From Gammaproteobacteria bacterium (GTDB lineage: Bacteria > Pseudomonadota > Gammaproteobacteria > QOAV01), in the NCBI GenBank assembly GCA_003972845.1, contig QOAV01000176.1, positions 1 to 5,936 on the forward strand: a stretch of DNA of 5,936 bases. Reading direction: 5' to 3'. Of the stretch, positions 5,222-5,936 are shown piece after piece. Under the pieces are notes generated by a model. It did not search any database. It was not told where the DNA came from and was given only the letters and a program-made list of their open reading frames with translations. Every line of letters begins with the position of its first letter. The stretch's first letter is position 1. The translations under genes and the position numbers were made by a program.

Positions 5222-5226
5222 TCCGC
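5213..5226. other. Short hairpin across the ygdD stop codon
   Basis: GCGGA at 5213-5217 pairs exactly with TCCGC at 5222-5226 around ATAG, which contains the TAG stop of ygdD. It lies between the convergent ends of ygdD and trxC (a 10-nt gap), where a shared bidirectional terminator would be expected. The stem is only 5 bp, and no T run follows on either strand, so terminator function is weakly supported. Confidence 0.25.
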
Positions 5227-5231
5227 TCAGG

Positions 5232-5666
5232 CTACGCGAACTGGCGCGCCCACTGAATCAGCGAACGGGCATCCATGGCGCCGGCTTGACGAGTGATTTC
5301 CTGGCCATTACGGAAAACAGCCAGCGTAGGAATGCTGCGGATATTAAACCGCGCGGCAATATCCTGCGCCTGCTCGGTATCCACTTTCGCCAGCCGTATA
5401 TGCGGTTCCAGTTCGGCCGCCGCCTGGGCAAATGCCGGCGCCATCATCTTGCATGGGCCACACCATTGCGCCCAGAAATCGACGATGACCGGGATGTCAT
5501 TGCGGGTGATATGCTTGTCAAAACTGGCGCTGCTCAGGGCGACCGGTTCGCCCGTGAACAATGCCTGCTTGCAGCGGCCGCATTTCGGGTTTGCTGTTAA
5601 TTTGTCCGCTGGAATGCGGTTGACGCTGTCACAATGGGGACAGACGATATGTTTGCTTTCAGCCAT
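5232..5666 (-). CDS. trxC: Thioredoxin 2 (TrxC)
   Basis: This 144-aa cytosolic thiol-disulfide oxidoreductase is reduced by thioredoxin reductase and serves stress defence and ribonucleotide reductase. It has the two-part layout of TrxC. An N-terminal zinc-binding module carries CPHC at residues 9-12 and CGRC at 29-32. The thioredoxin fold follows, with active site WCGPC at 68-72 in DFWAQWCGPCKMMAP and the cis-proline in SIPT at 111-114. The length fits E. coli TrxC (139 aa). ATG 5666 places the zinc module at the usual distance from the N-terminus; an AGGA lies only about 2 nt upstream, closer than ideal. The gene converges on ygdD with a 10-nt gap and diverges from the phosphopantetheinyl transferase gene by about 20-26 nt. 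A possible OxyR-type control, known for E. coli trxC, cannot be seen from the sequence. Confidence 0.96.
   Translation of the reverse strand: MAESKHIVCPHCDSVNRIPADKLTANPKCGRCKQALFTGEPVALSSASFDKHITRNDIPVIVDFWAQWCGPCKMMAPAFAQAAAELEPHIRLAKVDTEQAQDIAARFNIRSIPTLAVFRNGQEITRQAGAMDARSLIQWARQFA
5620..5648 (+). promoter_or_regulatory. Weak candidate promoter for the PPTase gene
   Basis: TTGACG at 5620-5625 (five of six to the -35) is followed after 17 bp by GACGAT at 5643-5648, a poor -10 that keeps only the A2, A5 and T6 positions. It lies inside the trxC zinc-finger codons on the opposite strand. Transcription would start near 5655, about 38 nt before the transferase start. Confidence 0.2.
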
Positions 5667-5692
5667 TTTCCTGTACGGTTATGTGAATGATA

Positions 5693-5936
5693 ATGGCTAA
5701 TATGGGGCGCAGGAAAACGAATTCAACAGGCGGACAGGCAAAGCCGGGTAAGGGTGAAATCGTTCTGTACCTGGCTGAAATACCTGATCCCGCCGTGCTT
5801 GAAAGCATGGATCTCAGTTGTTTAAGCAAGCAGGAGCACCAGCGTGCAAACCGATTGGTACGCGGGGAAAAACAGCGCAGTTTCCTGTTTTCGCGTCTGT
5901 TTCTGCGGCGTTTGCTCGGGCAGATGCTGAGCGTGG
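5693..5936 (+). CDS. 4'-phosphopantetheinyl transferase (Sfp type), N-terminal part, cut by window end
   Basis: The frame stays open to the window edge, showing 81 codons. After a basic, flexible N-terminus (GRRKTNSTGG...), the chain reads EIVLYLAEIPDP and then the pattern LSKQEHQRANRLVRGEKQRS followed by FLFSRLFLRRLLGQML. The LSxxExxR...F..SR..LR.LLG pattern is typical of the N-terminal half of Sfp/AcpT-type transferases, which move phosphopantetheine from CoA onto carrier proteins. The magnesium-binding and WT.KEA-type motifs would lie beyond the window, so activity cannot be judged. Possible starts are ATG 5687, 5693 and 5702; 5693 is chosen because a weak GTGA lies 6 nt upstream, but none is strongly supported. 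The gene diverges from trxC with no room for a separate intergenic promoter. Confidence 0.75.
   Translation, partial: MANMGRRKTNSTGGQAKPGKGEIVLYLAEIPDPAVLESMDLSCLSKQEHQRANRLVRGEKQRSFLFSRLFLRRLLGQMLSV
5697..5726 (-). promoter_or_regulatory. Candidate promoter for trxC
   Basis: On the minus strand, TTGAAT (plus-strand ATTCAA, 5721-5726) and TATTAG (plus-strand CTAATA, 5697-5702) are separated by 18 bp. Each matches four of six consensus bases. Transcription would start near 5690, leaving a leader of about 24 nt before the trxC ATG. The promoter would overlap the first codons of the divergent transferase gene. Confidence 0.3.

Overview
This window looks like a chromosomal segment from a gammaproteobacterium, or possibly a betaproteobacterium. 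The evidence is the family content: a RelA C-terminus, a YbeD/DUF493 protein, a single-domain PqiA protein, a YgdD/DUF423 membrane protein and a zinc-finger thioredoxin 2 (TrxC). Codon and base use looks even along the window. I saw no transposase, integrase, tRNA, rRNA, CRISPR array or phage gene. I cannot name a genus from sequence alone.

Layout, left to right. (1) A rightward run: the 3' end of relA, then ybeD 2 nt later, then a PqiA-type membrane protein 13 nt after that. This is probably one transcript. (2) A leftward ParA-type ATPase with no ParB beside it. Its last 36 nt overlap the end of the pqiA-like gene. (3) A 179-nt divergent spacer, the only sizeable non-coding stretch. It holds two -10-like hexamers and a possible 22-codon upstream ORF. 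(4) A long rightward gene for a secreted, multi-LysM, family-1D-like lytic transglycosylase of 812 aa. (5) A leftward OsmC-family gene whose 3' end overlaps the transglycosylase gene by 17 nt. (6) A rightward ygdD gene whose start codon overlaps the OsmC gene's start codon head to head on one CATG. (7) Leftward trxC, 10 nt beyond the end of ygdD. (8) The 5' part of a rightward Sfp-type 4'-phosphopantetheinyl transferase gene, cut by the window edge.

The genes are mostly housekeeping and do not form one obvious pathway. Two loose themes are visible. One is cell-envelope and peptidoglycan work: the transglycosylase, the PqiA-like protein, YgdD and perhaps the ParA positioning ATPase. The other is stress handling: (p)ppGpp synthesis, an OsmC thiol peroxidase-type protein and thioredoxin 2.

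The most unusual property is packing. After the relA run, adjacent genes mostly alternate in strand, and the junctions are 36-nt and 17-nt tail overlaps, a start-on-start overlap, a 10-nt convergent gap and a divergent gap of about 20-26 nt. Promoters must therefore sit inside neighbouring coding sequence, and antisense transcription is likely. I found no convincing new multi-gene system. The ParA/transglycosylase divergent pair and the possible leader ORF are the best candidates for follow-up.
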